Numbered from the stretch's first letter, positions 17,949-27,035 are shown. The stretch is DNA of 64,000 nt from Maribacter caenipelagi (GCF_004364175.1 NZ_SNZW01000015.1:1-64000), one strand, 5' to 3'. Notes: a model not told the origin generated them from the letters alone. Program-made: numbers and translations.

Positions 17949-19403
17949 ATGAAACATATATTACTTTTAGTTATAACACTAACATTTTTTAGTGTAGAAA
18001 CTACTATTGCCCAACATAAAAGTGAAGAACCAAAAGGTGTTGATAATGTCGCCTATAAATGGGGGAAAATGGCATTGGATGCTACGGCTTCAGATACAGA
18101 AAAATTTAAACCAAGACCAACGATTACTTCTCGTTATTTAGGATTGATATTCACCTCCATTTTTGATGCATGGTCTAGGTACGACGAAAATGCTATTCCC
18201 GTTTACTTAAAAGCTATTGATAGAAGGCCTATAGACGAACAAACGCTATCTAACAAAGAAATTGCCATTAGCTACGCCGCTTTTGGCGCTATGAAAGAAT
18301 ACTACTATTCTGATACAGAAATGTTTAGAAAATTCATGATGGAATTAGGTTTAGACCCCAATAATACTTCTATGGACCCAACGACTCCTGAAGGTATAGG
18401 AAATTTAGCCGCTATGGCAACAATAGAAGCTAGAAAAAATGATGGAAGCAACCAATATGGTGATATTGCAGGCTCTGACGGAAAACCATATTTTGATTAT
18501 ACCAACTACAGTCCCGTAAATACTGCAGATGAAAGCACCGATATTAATCGTTGGCAACCTAAATACTTTTCTGATGGAAATGGCGGTCAATACGCGCCAG
18601 GTTGTCTTACGCCTTACTGGCAAAAAGTAACACCGATAACCATGATATCGGCTGACCAGTTTAGACCAGGACCGCCACCTATGTACGGTTCTGAGCAATT
18701 GAAGAAAGAAGTAAAAGAAGTAGTTGATCTGCAAGCCAACCTTTCTGATGAAGATAAGGCATTGGTTGAATTCATGCGTGACGGACCACAATCTGTACAA
18801 CAAGCAGGACATTGGTTAAAGTTTGCCCAAGATGTTTCTCGCCGTGATAACCACAACCTAGATCAAGATGTAAAAATGTATTTCTTAACCGAAATAACCG
18901 CTATGGATGCCTTTATTGCTTCTTGGGATTCTAAAATGTTCTATGATTATGCCAGACCATATGCACTAGTTCATGAATATTATAAAGATAAAACTATTAA
19001 AGCTTGGGGCGGACCTGGTAAAGGCGTAATTGAAATGAAAGGACAAGAATGGAGACCTTATTCACCGGATATCTTTTTATGTCCGCCATTTCCTAGCTAC
19101 ACTTCAGGGCATAGTACCATTAGTGGTGGTTGTGCAGAAGTATTGCGTTTGTTTACAGGCGATGAATACTTTGGTGAATCGGTAGAATTAATGCCTGGCA
19201 CATTAACTGAAATTGATTCTGCTTTCTATGGAAAACCTGTAACTATAACTTTTCCTACATTTACAGAATCAGCAAATATGGCTGGTATGTCTAGAGTTAT
19301 GGGTGGTTATCACATTCAAGCTGATAATGTTGCCGGACTGCAATTAGGCAGAGATGTGGCTGCACAAGCATGGGAATTTTACAATGAGCATTTAGGCAAC
19401 TAA
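17949..19403 (+). CDS. secreted vanadium-haloperoxidase / PAP2-like protein
   Basis: The 484-aa protein has a signal peptide (1-22, ending TTIAQ) and the acid-phosphatase/vanadium-haloperoxidase fold. The C-terminal half contains KMFYDYARPYA (first Lys/Arg region), then PSYTSGHST with the catalytic His near 387, then a late Arg-His segment (RVMGGYHIQADN). Such enzymes bind vanadate or phosphate and either oxidise halides with H2O2 or hydrolyse phosphates; sequence inspection does not settle which. It probably acts in the periplasm. It is followed by a bidirectional terminator. Confidence 0.85.
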   Translation: MKHILLLVITLTFFSVETTIAQHKSEEPKGVDNVAYKWGKMALDATASDTEKFKPRPTITSRYLGLIFTSIFDAWSRYDENAIPVYLKAIDRRPIDEQTLSNKEIAISYAAFGAMKEYYYSDTEMFRKFMMELGLDPNNTSMDPTTPEGIGNLAAMATIEARKNDGSNQYGDIAGSDGKPYFDYTNYSPVNTADESTDINRWQPKYFSDGNGGQYAPGCLTPYWQKVTPITMISADQFRPGPPPMYGSEQLKKEVKEVVDLQANLSDEDKALVEFMRDGPQSVQQAGHWLKFAQDVSRRDNHNLDQDVKMYFLTEITAMDAFIASWDSKMFYDYARPYALVHEYYKDKTIKAWGGPGKGVIEMKGQEWRPYSPDIFLCPPFPSYTSGHSTISGGCAEVLRLFTGDEYFGESVELMPGTLTEIDSAFYGKPVTITFPTFTESANMAGMSRVMGGYHIQADNVAGLQLGRDVAAQAWEFYNEHLGN

Positions 19404-19438
19404 AAATTCTTTACTTTTTAGATATCTGAAAAACAAAT

Positions 19439-19464
19439 AAACCCAAGGCTTTCACCTTGGGTTT
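19439..19464. terminator. bidirectional terminator
   Basis: AAACCCAAGG (19439-19448), loop CTTTCA, CCTTGGGTTT (19455-19464): a perfect 10-bp stem between the convergent haloperoxidase and usp genes. Confidence 0.8.
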
Positions 19465-19491
19465 ATTCTTGTTTATAGAAAAAGTTAGTAT

Positions 19492-20313
19492 TTATATTTT
19501 AAAGGTAATTACCGGTATTTGAGAATGGTTTACGACATCTTCGCCAATGCTTCCATTAAACAAATGCGAAATACCTTTACGACCGTGTGTTGGCATCGCT
19601 ATGGCATCTGCCAATATGGTATTGCCATAATTTAGTATTCCTTGTTCTACGCTATAATCATTGTAAATCTCAACTTGCTGTGCAGAATTAGCTTTGTTTA
19701 AAAACTTATTTATTTTTTGATAGGCATCTCTATTGCTCATAAATTCATCGTTTGGCGTGTTAATAAAAACAACTTCCATGTTAGCATCTAACATCGCTGC
19801 AAACTCCTTAGCTTTTTGAAAAGCTGGTAAATTATCATCGTTAAAATCGCATGCGAACACAAAACGATCTAAACTTAAATTGGTTATCTCTCCCTTTATT
19901 ACTAAAACTGGTACAGTAGCGTTACGAACCACTTTTTCTGCATTAGATCCAATAAACATTTCTTCCAATCCGCTTGCTCCATTAGAACCCATTACTATTA
20001 AGTCTGCGTCATGCTCTTTTGCTATGGCATCTAGCTCACTGAATACTTTATAATGCTTAATTACCGGAGTTACCGAAACACCTTCTAAATAAGGCTTTTC
20101 TAAGAACTCTTTTAAATTCTTTTCTGCCAATTTCACTAAGAAAACCGTTTGTTCAATGTACATACCATCAGGCGATGAAAGTATTGCTTGATTTAGTTCT
20201 AACATATGAACTACCAATAGTTCTACTTTATGTTTTTTAGCCAAGTCTGCAGCTGCCTTAAGTGCTTGTTCTGACTGTTTTGAAAAATCTGTAAGTACGA
20301 TTATTTTTTTCAT
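19492..20313 (-). CDS. universal stress protein, tandem Usp domains
   Basis: The 273-aa protein starts MKKIIVLTDFSKQSEQAL. The first domain keeps the nucleotide-binding pattern GSNGASGLEEMFIGSNAEKV (G-x2-G-x9-G(S)). The second domain is present but shorter and ends in MPTHGRKGISHLFNGSIGED, again the Usp signature. It is a cytoplasmic stress protein, 49 bp downstream of hemN on the same strand, so it is likely cotranscribed from the Fnr-type hemN promoter. Confidence 0.88.
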   Translation of the reverse strand: MKKIIVLTDFSKQSEQALKAAADLAKKHKVELLVVHMLELNQAILSSPDGMYIEQTVFLVKLAEKNLKEFLEKPYLEGVSVTPVIKHYKVFSELDAIAKEHDADLIVMGSNGASGLEEMFIGSNAEKVVRNATVPVLVIKGEITNLSLDRFVFACDFNDDNLPAFQKAKEFAAMLDANMEVVFINTPNDEFMSNRDAYQKINKFLNKANSAQQVEIYNDYSVEQGILNYGNTILADAIAMPTHGRKGISHLFNGSIGEDVVNHSQIPVITFKI

Positions 20314-20362
20314 GGAAATTTTATTTAGCTATTATTAAGATAAGGAACTTCTTTTTTTAATA

Positions 20363-21724
20363 TTAAACAGTCATTGAAAAAAGTTTGGTGTCAGGTGACT
20401 TCTTTTGCAATGGCAAATCAAAAGCCATACACACATTTCTAACGAACGGTCTACCCTTTTCATTAATTCGAAGACTACCTTCGGTTATGGTCACTAAACC
20501 ATCTTCCTCCATTTCTTTTAACCTATTTAGTATACTATCTATTTGTGGTAGATGCAATTTAAAGTCGCTCCAAGATGTTTTAAACTGGCACATTAAATTT
20601 AAGATATGTCTTCTTATAATTTGATCTTCTTCTGATAAAATATGTCCTCTATAAAGCGGAATAATATCATTTTCCACAAGGTTCTGATATTCTTCAACAT
20701 TTTTTACATTCTGTGCAAAACCGTACCAGCTATCACTTATACTTGAAGCCCCTAACCCAATCATTAAATGGGTATTAGAGCTGGTATAGCCCATAAAATT
20801 TCTATGCAAATCTCCATTCTGCATAGCTTTGAGCAATCTGTCACTCTCTAAGGCAAAGTGATCCATTCCTATTTCATGATACCCATAATTCAAGAGCAAC
20901 TCTTTACCTACTTCATACTGAGTTCTTTTTTCATCACCTGCAGGTAAATCTGCGTCATTATAACCGCGTTGACCATTACCGGCCAACCATGGCACATGTG
21001 CATAGCTGTAAAAGGCAATACGGTCTGGTTTTAATTCTTTGGTCTTTTCTATCGTATTAATGACATGTTCTAGCTTCTGGTGAGGTAGACCGAATATGAT
21101 ATCGTGACTTACAGAATTATACCCAATTTCACGAGCCCACTTGGTTACATTTTTTACATTTTCAAAAGGCTGAATTCTATTAATTGCCTTCTGTACCGTT
21201 TCATTATAATCTTGCACACCAAAGCTTACTCTTCTAAAACCAACATCGTATAATGCTTGTAAATGTTCTTTGGTCGTATTGTTGGGGTGCCCTTCAAAAC
21301 TGAACTCGGCATCATTGGCCTTATCGGCTTTTCTTAGAATACCATCAATTAAATACTTTAAGTGTTCTGGAGTAAAAAATGTTGGTGTACCCCCACCTAA
21401 GTGTAGCTCTTTTATAATTGGTTTTTCATCAAATATTGCGCTATATAATTTCCATTCTTTTAAAACAGATTTTATATATGGCATCTCTAAATCGTGTCGT
21501 TTTGTTATACGCTTATGACATCCGCAGAAAGTGCACATACTCTCACAAAAAGGTAAGTGTATATACAAACTTATACCCGATACAGAGTTGCTAACGTGAA
21601 AACTCTTTTTTACCGATGCTTCCCATTTTTTTCCTGAAAAGGTGTCAATATCCCAAAAAGGAACTGTGGGGTAACTAGTATACCTAGGTCCTGGTACATT
21701 ATACTTTTGAACAAGCGAACACAT
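20363..21724 (-). CDS. hemN: oxygen-independent coproporphyrinogen III oxidase
   Basis: The 453-aa radical-SAM enzyme has PGPRYTSYPT near the start, the cluster motif CESMCTFCGC (60-69; Cys60, 64, 67) and GGGTPTFF. It converts coproporphyrinogen III to protoporphyrinogen IX without oxygen, in the cytoplasm, to supply haem for the cbb3 oxidase and other cytochromes here. An Fnr-type operator lies upstream (21773-21786), which fits the usual anaerobic control of hemN. Confidence 0.95.
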   Translation of the reverse strand: MCSLVQKYNVPGPRYTSYPTVPFWDIDTFSGKKWEASVKKSFHVSNSVSGISLYIHLPFCESMCTFCGCHKRITKRHDLEMPYIKSVLKEWKLYSAIFDEKPIIKELHLGGGTPTFFTPEHLKYLIDGILRKADKANDAEFSFEGHPNNTTKEHLQALYDVGFRRVSFGVQDYNETVQKAINRIQPFENVKNVTKWAREIGYNSVSHDIIFGLPHQKLEHVINTIEKTKELKPDRIAFYSYAHVPWLAGNGQRGYNDADLPAGDEKRTQYEVGKELLLNYGYHEIGMDHFALESDRLLKAMQNGDLHRNFMGYTSSNTHLMIGLGASSISDSWYGFAQNVKNVEEYQNLVENDIIPLYRGHILSEEDQIIRRHILNLMCQFKTSWSDFKLHLPQIDSILNRLKEMEEDGLVTITEGSLRINEKGRPFVRNVCMAFDLPLQKKSPDTKLFSMTV

Positions 21725-21742
21725 AAATTTTTAATTTGATAA

Positions 21743-21786
21743 CAAACATACATGACTATGCCAGCATATAATATGATTTTTATCAG
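21743..21786 (-). promoter_or_regulatory. Fnr-type operator and promoter of hemN
   Basis: TGATTTTTATCA (21774-21785) is the palindrome. On the minus strand a perfect -7 box TATGTTTG (21750 to 21743) starts exactly 36 nt from the edge of the 14-bp operator frame. The hemN start codon is 19 bp on. Confidence 0.75.
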
Positions 21787-21849
21787 GTTAAAAATCATTG
21801 AAAAAAAATATCTTTCTTCATAAATTAAAGGACTTTGGTAATCTGTTAT

Positions 21850-21893
21850 GTAACCTATGTTACCTTTTAAATAATCAGAATCGAATAATTTTG
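21850..21893 (+). promoter_or_regulatory. GTAAC-N4-GTTAC operator and promoter of DUF983-crp
   Basis: GTAACCTATGTTAC (21850-21863) and -7 box TAATTTTG (21886-21893), starts 36 nt apart. It precedes the two-gene unit that contains the sulfur-island Crp/Fnr regulator, so it suggests autoregulation. Confidence 0.8.
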
Positions 21894-21910
21894 TATTTAA
21901 ATTCAGAAGT

Positions 21911-22300
21911 ATGCTACCTAAAGGTTCTAAGTTGTACAGTATTATATTTTTAAAATGCCCTAGATGTCATAAAGGCGAATTTTTTGAAGCCAACCCTTAT
22001 AAATTAAGTAACTTTAATAAGGTCAAAGAACGTTGCCCAAAGTGCGATTTAAAATATAGTATTGAACCTAGTTTTTATACGGGATCAATGTACGTTTCTT
22101 ACGGCGTAGGTATAGCCGTGGCAGTTGCTGCGTATGTATTAACATTACTATTCGGGCTTCAACTGTCCATAGGTACTTTGTTTGTTGTTATCGTAACTTC
22201 GCTAGTGTTAACAATGCCATGGATAGCTGCCGTATCAAAATCTATTTGGGCGAATATTTTTTTTAAATTTGATAAAGAAATAGCACAAAAAATTAATTAG
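21911..22300 (+). CDS. DUF983 family zinc-ribbon membrane protein
   Basis: The 129-aa protein has two CxxC pairs (CPRCHKGEFF and CPKCDLKY, residues about 17-20 and 42-45) that look like a zinc ribbon, then two membrane helices (about 58-75 and 80-100). This matches DUF983, of unknown function. It is the first gene of the crp unit, 6 bp before the regulator, under the GTAAC-type promoter. Its role in sulfur metabolism is unknown. Confidence 0.88.
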   Translation: MLPKGSKLYSIIFLKCPRCHKGEFFEANPYKLSNFNKVKERCPKCDLKYSIEPSFYTGSMYVSYGVGIAVAVAAYVLTLLFGLQLSIGTLFVVIVTSLVLTMPWIAAVSKSIWANIFFKFDKEIAQKIN

Positions 22301-22306
22301 CCAAGA

Positions 22307-22939
22307 ATGATTCAAGACTTAAAGGAAGAATACGGAAATATCTTCGAAGAAGAGCTCATTAATGAAATCGTACAGGTAGGTACTTTTAAAGAAGTACCCG
22401 AGGGTTATAAATTCATGGAGATAGGCGACTACATTAGAGGTATGCCATTATTGATATCTGGAGTCATTAAAATTTTAAGAGAAGATGAAGATGGCGATGA
22501 GTTATTACTGTACTATCTAGAAAAAGGTGATACCTGCTCTATGACCATGGCATGTTGTATGGGCGACAAAAAAAGTGAGATCAGGGCCATAGCCGAAACA
22601 GATGCCAAACTTATTATGGTACCTATTCAGAAAATGGAAGAATGGACCGGTAAATATAAATCTTGGAGAAATTTCGTTTTCAATAGTTATCATGTTAGGC
22701 TAAATGAGCTTTTAAGCACTTTAGATAATATCGCTTTTCAAAAGATGGATGAACGCCTAATTGGCTATCTAAAGGAAAAAGCAAGGGTAACTAAAGACAA
22801 TATAATTCATAGTACCCATCAAGATATTGCCTACGACCTGCATAGTTCTAGAGTCGTAATTTCTAGGCTTTTAAAGAAGCTTGAAGAAATGGGCAAAATT
22901 AAACTTCACCGCAATTATTTAGAATTATTAGATTTATAA
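22307..22939 (+). CDS. Crp/Fnr-family regulator of the sulfur island (candidate)
   Basis: The 210-aa protein has a cNMP-like beta-barrel (about 20-115), a dimer helix and a C-terminal HTH (about 168-203, HQDIAYDLHSSRVVISRLLK), the form that binds palindromes like GTAAC-N4-GTTAC. It has no N-terminal Fnr cysteines. Instead Cys77, Cys83 and Cys84 cluster in TCSMTMACCMG in the sensor domain. This suggests a thiol-based sensor, perhaps of persulfide, but that is inference. It lies inside the island, its own operon carries the palindrome, and all 13 palindromes seen are within 30 kb of it. It is the obvious candidate for the binding protein. Confidence 0.85.
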   Translation: MIQDLKEEYGNIFEEELINEIVQVGTFKEVPEGYKFMEIGDYIRGMPLLISGVIKILREDEDGDELLLYYLEKGDTCSMTMACCMGDKKSEIRAIAETDAKLIMVPIQKMEEWTGKYKSWRNFVFNSYHVRLNELLSTLDNIAFQKMDERLIGYLKEKARVTKDNIIHSTHQDIAYDLHSSRVVISRLLKKLEEMGKIKLHRNYLELLDL

Positions 22940-22946
22940 TACCTCT

Positions 22947-22990
22947 GTAACCAATGTTACTGCGAAGGTTTCCACACCGTTCTACTTTTG
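22947..22990 (+). promoter_or_regulatory. GTAAC-N4-GTTAC operator and promoter of the TauE/SafE gene
   Basis: GTAACCAATGTTAC (22947-22960) and TACTTTTG (22983-22990), starts 36 nt apart. The operator begins 7 bp after the crp stop codon. Confidence 0.8.
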
Positions 22991-23008
22991 TGATATCAAA
23001 TACATCAC

Positions 23009-23809
23009 ATGGAAATTTTGCAAATTCTTGGTTATATCAGTGCCTTAGTTATCGGTATTTCATTAGGTCTTATTGGAGGCGGTGGTTCTATATTGGCCGT
23101 ACCTGTTTTAGCCTACCTGTTTTCAATTAATGAAAAAGCTGCAACCGCGTACTCCCTCTTTGTTGTTGGTGCAAGTGCATTGGTCGGTGGTTGGCAACAG
23201 CATCTAAAAGGTTACGTAGATTGGCGTACTGCCATTGTTTTTGGTATACCTGCAATTATTGGTGTTACACTGGTTAGACATTATGTGGTACCTGCAATGC
23301 CCGATGTATTATTTCAAGTTGAACACTTTCAATTTACACGTAGAATGGCAATGTTCGGTCTGTTCGCTGTTTTAATGATACCCGCTGCATATGCTATGCT
23401 TAAAAAAGAAAAAAGTGTTATTAAAGGCGGAAATGTTTCTTATAATTATCCATTAATTTTAATAGAAGGATTATTAGTTGGTAGCATCACCGGATTAATT
23501 GGCGCTGGTGGCGGATTTTTGATTATTCCCGCTTTGGTCATATTGGCGAATGTTGATATGAAAGTTGCCGTGGGTACCTCTTTAATCATAATTGCCATTA
23601 AATCTTTAATGGGTTTCTTTTTAGGCGATGCGATGACCATGGTCATTGATTGGAAGTTTCTTGCCATTTTCACATCACTATCTTTTGTGGGTATTTTTAT
23701 TGGTAGTTACCTCAGCAACTTCATAGATGGTAAAAAGCTCAAGAAAGGTTTCGGCTATTTTATTCTTGTTATGGCTGCCTTTATTTTCTATATGGAATTC
23801 TTCAAATAA
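23009..23809 (+). CDS. TauE/SafE family sulfite/organosulfur exporter-like permease
   Basis: The 266-aa protein has about eight membrane helices and two Gly-rich repeats (GLIGGGGSILAVP near 20 and GLIGAGGGFLIIP in the second half), the internal duplication of TauE/SafE permeases. Members export sulfite, sulfonates or related anions. Its place directly behind the regulator and ahead of two persulfide dioxygenases suggests it exports the sulfite those enzymes make. Confidence 0.9.
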   Translation: MEILQILGYISALVIGISLGLIGGGGSILAVPVLAYLFSINEKAATAYSLFVVGASALVGGWQQHLKGYVDWRTAIVFGIPAIIGVTLVRHYVVPAMPDVLFQVEHFQFTRRMAMFGLFAVLMIPAAYAMLKKEKSVIKGGNVSYNYPLILIEGLLVGSITGLIGAGGGFLIIPALVILANVDMKVAVGTSLIIIAIKSLMGFFLGDAMTMVIDWKFLAIFTSLSFVGIFIGSYLSNFIDGKKLKKGFGYFILVMAAFIFYMEFFK

Positions 23810-23821
23810 AATTTCGCTTGT

Positions 23822-23865
23822 GTAACTAATGTCACTGTACACGTTTCAAAGAGGGGCTAATTTTA
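23822..23865 (+). promoter_or_regulatory. GTAAC-type operator and promoter of the first persulfide dioxygenase
   Basis: GTAACTAATGTCAC (23822-23835) has one mismatch in the right arm. TAATTTTA (23858-23865) lies at the 36-nt position. Because the operator overlaps the upstream alternative start at 23829, the ATG at 23892 is the more likely start. Confidence 0.75.
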
Positions 23866-23891
23866 TGTTATTAATCAAAACATACAACAAC

Positions 23892-25307
23892 ATGAAAGTA
23901 GAACAAATTTATACCGGATGTTTGGCACATGCAGCCTATTATATAGAAAGTAATGGCGTAGCTGCGGTTTTTGACCCGTTACGAGAAGTACAACCTTATA
24001 TAGATCGTGCTGAAAAAGATAACGCAAAAATTAAGTACGTTTTTGAAACTCATTTTCATGCCGACTTTGTAAGTGGTCATTTAGACTTACAGAAAAAAGT
24101 GGGAGCTGAAATAGTATTTGGTCCTGGGGCAAAACCTGCTTATAAAGCAACTACGGCTAAAGACAATCAAATATTTGAAGTAGGCGATTATAAGGTAAAA
24201 GTAATTCATACTCCAGGACATACGATGGAGAGTACCACCTACCTTTTAATTGATGAGAAAGACCAGGAACATGGTATTATTACTGGAGATACCCTATTTA
24301 TTGGCGATGTAGGTAGACCTGATCTTGCACAACATGTAGTTGCAGATTTAACCGAAGAAAAACTTGCCGGACATTTGTTCGATTCTCTTCGTAATAAAAT
24401 TATGCCTTTAAGCGATGATCTGATCGTTTATCCAAATCATGGCGCAGGTTCTGCCTGTGGTAAAATGATGAGCAAAGAAACTACAGATACCTTAGGGCAT
24501 CAAAAGAAAGTAAACTATGCGTTAAGACCAGATATGACCAAAGAGGAGTTCATCAAAGAACTATTGACAGGTCTGACCACTCCTCCAGGGTATTTCCCTA
24601 AAAATGTTTTAATGAACATTCAAGGCTACGAAAGTTTAGACAAGATTATGAACCGTGCCTCTACCCCATACACTCCTGAAGCTTTTGAGGCTGTTGCCAA
24701 TGAAACTGGCGCTTTAGTTTTAGATACTAGAAATGCCGAAGATTTTGCTAAAGGGTTTATTCCTAATAGTATCAACATTGGTTTAGAAGGTAGTTTTGCA
24801 CAATGGGTAGGAGAAATGATACCAGATATTAAACAAGAAATTTTATTGGTAACCTATCAAGACAAACAAGAAGAGGCTATTACCCGCTTGGCAAGAGTTG
24901 GTTATGATCATACCGTAGGTTTTTTAGATGGTGGTTTTGATACATGGAAGAATTCAGGAAAAGATTTTGAAACAATAGAAAGAATAGATGCACCCTATTT
25001 AGAAGCTGCATATTCTAAAGATAAACCCTTGATCATCGATGTTAGAAAAAAGAGCGAGTTTGATTCTGAACATGTAATAGACGCCATAAACGTTCCATTA
25101 AATGAAATTAACCAGCATTTAGCTCAATTTCCAAAAGACAAACCTTTTGTTTTACATTGTGCAGGTGGTTACAGAAGTATGATCGCCGCTTCTATTTTAA
25201 AGCAAAGAGGATGGAAGGACTTTACAGATGTCAGAGGCGGATTTGAGGTTATTTCAAAAACGAATCTTCCTAAAACGGAATATGTTTGCCCTTCTACCCT
25301 ATTATAG
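23892..25307 (+). CDS. persulfide dioxygenase-rhodanese fusion, copy 1
   Basis: From the ATG at 23892 (MKVEQIYTGC, matching copy 2) the protein has 471 aa. An ETHE1-like metallo-beta-lactamase domain (about 1-240) carries THFHADF (His54, His56, Asp58), HTPGHT and GDVGRPD. Two rhodanese domains follow. The first (about 270-360) has no Cys in its active loop and is probably structural. The second has HCAGGYRS with Cys423. Such fusions oxidise glutathione or protein persulfide to sulfite and move sulfane sulfur to acceptors. It is preceded by a GTAAC-type site and followed by a terminator, with a close paralogue next door. Confidence 0.92.
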   Translation: MKVEQIYTGCLAHAAYYIESNGVAAVFDPLREVQPYIDRAEKDNAKIKYVFETHFHADFVSGHLDLQKKVGAEIVFGPGAKPAYKATTAKDNQIFEVGDYKVKVIHTPGHTMESTTYLLIDEKDQEHGIITGDTLFIGDVGRPDLAQHVVADLTEEKLAGHLFDSLRNKIMPLSDDLIVYPNHGAGSACGKMMSKETTDTLGHQKKVNYALRPDMTKEEFIKELLTGLTTPPGYFPKNVLMNIQGYESLDKIMNRASTPYTPEAFEAVANETGALVLDTRNAEDFAKGFIPNSINIGLEGSFAQWVGEMIPDIKQEILLVTYQDKQEEAITRLARVGYDHTVGFLDGGFDTWKNSGKDFETIERIDAPYLEAAYSKDKPLIIDVRKKSEFDSEHVIDAINVPLNEINQHLAQFPKDKPFVLHCAGGYRSMIAASILKQRGWKDFTDVRGGFEVISKTNLPKTEYVCPSTLL

Positions 25308-25328
25308 AATTTTAATATTCAAATTATT

Positions 25329-25358
25329 AAAAAGCCTTGTTATACAGCAAGGCTTTTT
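25329..25358 (+). terminator. intrinsic terminator after persulfide dioxygenase copy 1
   Basis: AAAAAGCCTTG (25329-25339), 8-nt loop, CAAGGCTTTTT (25348-25358): a perfect 11-bp stem ending in T5. Confidence 0.9.
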
Positions 25359-25470
25359 CATTTCTAATAGTAAATAATTTTCGTGGAAAGCCCCGTGGCA
25401 TTGAATTGAAAACATAATTATTATTTCAATGTAAGCGTCTGAGCATTTAAATTTCGATTATCGACTAAAT

Positions 25471-25514
25471 GTAACCTATGTTACTGTGCAGTACCTTTTA
25501 CAAGTGTAATTTTG
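25471..25514 (+). promoter_or_regulatory. GTAAC-N4-GTTAC operator and promoter of persulfide dioxygenase copy 2
   Basis: GTAACCTATGTTAC (25471-25484) and TAATTTTG (25507-25514), starts 36 nt apart. Confidence 0.85.
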
Positions 25515-25536
25515 AGCCAATAATAAATATTAACTT

Positions 25537-26946
25537 ATGAAAGTAGAACAAATATATACTGGTTGTCTTGCGCAAGGTGCTTACTACATTGAAAGCAATG
25601 GAGAAGTCGCCATTATTGATCCTCTACGAGAAGTACAGCCTTACATAAAAAAAGCTGCGGCAGATAATGCTAAAATCAAATATATTTTTGAAACTCATTT
25701 TCATGCCGATTTTGTTAGTGGTCATGTAACCTTGGCCAAAGAAACTGGTGCTGATATCATATACGGACCTAATGCGAATCCGTCTTTCGAAGCTATTATT
25801 GCTAAAGATAATCAAGAGTTCAAATTAGGTGATATTACCATCACTGCTTTACATACACCTGGTCATACGATGGAAAGTACCACCTATTTATTAAGAGATG
25901 CTTCAGGTAAAGACTATGCTGTTTTTAGTGGCGACACTTTATTTTTAGGTGATGTCGGCAGACCTGATCTTGCTCAGAAAATGGGCGAATTAACAGAGCG
26001 TGACCTTGCCGGATTTTTATTTGACAGTCTACGTGAAAAAATTATGCCTTTAGCAGATGACGTTATCGTTTACCCTGCTCATGGTGCCGGTTCTGCATGT
26101 GGTAAGAATATGATGAAAGAAACGGTAGATACCTTGGGCAACCAAAAGAAAATGAATTATGCCTTACGTTCAGATATGACGAAAGAAGAATTTATTGATG
26201 AAGTAATCGATGGCTTACTACCACCGCCTCAATATTTTCCCTTAAACGTAAAGCTCAATAAAGAAGGTTACGAAGATATAAAAGAGGTATTGGTACGTGG
26301 CACAAGAGCACTATCTTCAAAGGCTTTTGAAGCAGCCGCAAATGAAACGGGCGCGATAGTTTTAGATGTTCGTCATCAAGACGATTTTGCCAAAGGCCAT
26401 ATTCCACGATCCATTTTTATAGGCCTCGATGGTAGTTTTGCCCCATGGGTAGGTGCTTTAATTGCAGATGTAAAACAACCTATTTTATTGGTAACCCCAA
26501 TTGGAATGGAAGAAGAAGCGGTAACTCGATTATCAAGAGTTGGTTTTGATGGTACGCTAGGATATTTAAAAGGCGGTTTCGATGCTTGGAAAAAAGCTGC
26601 AATGGAATATGATACCGTTAGTCAGGTTGATGCAGATGAGCTTAAGAAAGTTATTGAAACCGATCATGTACCTGTATTCGATGTTCGTAAAGAATCTGAA
26701 TACCTTTCTGAACATATAATTGATGCCAAAAACACACCCCTAGATTTCTTAAATGATCATTTAGCCGAGTTCCCAAACAAAAAATCATTCTACGTGCATT
26801 GCGCAGGTGGTTACAGAAGTATGATTGCATCATCTATTTTAAAAAGTAGAGGTATTCATAATCTAATAGATGTAAAAGGCGGATTTAAAGATATTAAAGA
26901 AGCTGGTATACCGGTTACTGAATTTGTTTGTCCTACTACATTATAA
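25537..26946 (+). CDS. persulfide dioxygenase-rhodanese fusion, copy 2
   Basis: The 469-aa protein is a close paralogue of the preceding gene along its whole length, sharing the start MKVEQIYTGCLA and most motifs (THFHADFVSGH, GDVGRPDLAQ). It has the same plan: a dioxygenase domain, a first rhodanese domain lacking the active Cys, and a last one with HCAGGYRS (Cys422). The tandem copies have separate GTAAC-type promoters, so each is controlled on its own. This suggests a duplication that included the regulatory region. Confidence 0.92.
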   Translation: MKVEQIYTGCLAQGAYYIESNGEVAIIDPLREVQPYIKKAAADNAKIKYIFETHFHADFVSGHVTLAKETGADIIYGPNANPSFEAIIAKDNQEFKLGDITITALHTPGHTMESTTYLLRDASGKDYAVFSGDTLFLGDVGRPDLAQKMGELTERDLAGFLFDSLREKIMPLADDVIVYPAHGAGSACGKNMMKETVDTLGNQKKMNYALRSDMTKEEFIDEVIDGLLPPPQYFPLNVKLNKEGYEDIKEVLVRGTRALSSKAFEAAANETGAIVLDVRHQDDFAKGHIPRSIFIGLDGSFAPWVGALIADVKQPILLVTPIGMEEEAVTRLSRVGFDGTLGYLKGGFDAWKKAAMEYDTVSQVDADELKKVIETDHVPVFDVRKESEYLSEHIIDAKNTPLDFLNDHLAEFPNKKSFYVHCAGGYRSMIASSILKSRGIHNLIDVKGGFKDIKEAGIPVTEFVCPTTL

Positions 26947-26972
26947 GTTTTTTTATTGATTGGTTATTGAAG

Positions 26973-26999
26973 GAAACGGTCATACACCACTACCGTTTC
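26973..26999 (+). terminator. terminator-like hairpin before the rhodanese gene
   Basis: GAAACGGT (26973-26980) pairs with ACCGTTTC (26992-26999) over 11 nt, followed by TTTCTATT. The rhodanese downstream has no GTAAC-type site of its own, so read-through is possible. Confidence 0.6.
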
Positions 27000-27035
27000 T
27001 TTCTATTATTGAATATTAATTTTAAATAAAATATT

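Noticed and set aside
23009-23809. Nickel/urease UreH-type transporter
   Set aside because: The eight-helix duplicated GxGGGxxxxP pattern and the sulfur context favour TauE/SafE. The UreH/DsbD-like form is the separate gene at 16665-17369.
23829-23891. Longer N-terminus for persulfide dioxygenase copy 1
   Set aside because: The extra 21 residues cover the operator and -7 box and are absent from copy 2. The start MKVEQIYTG at 23892 matches the paralogue.
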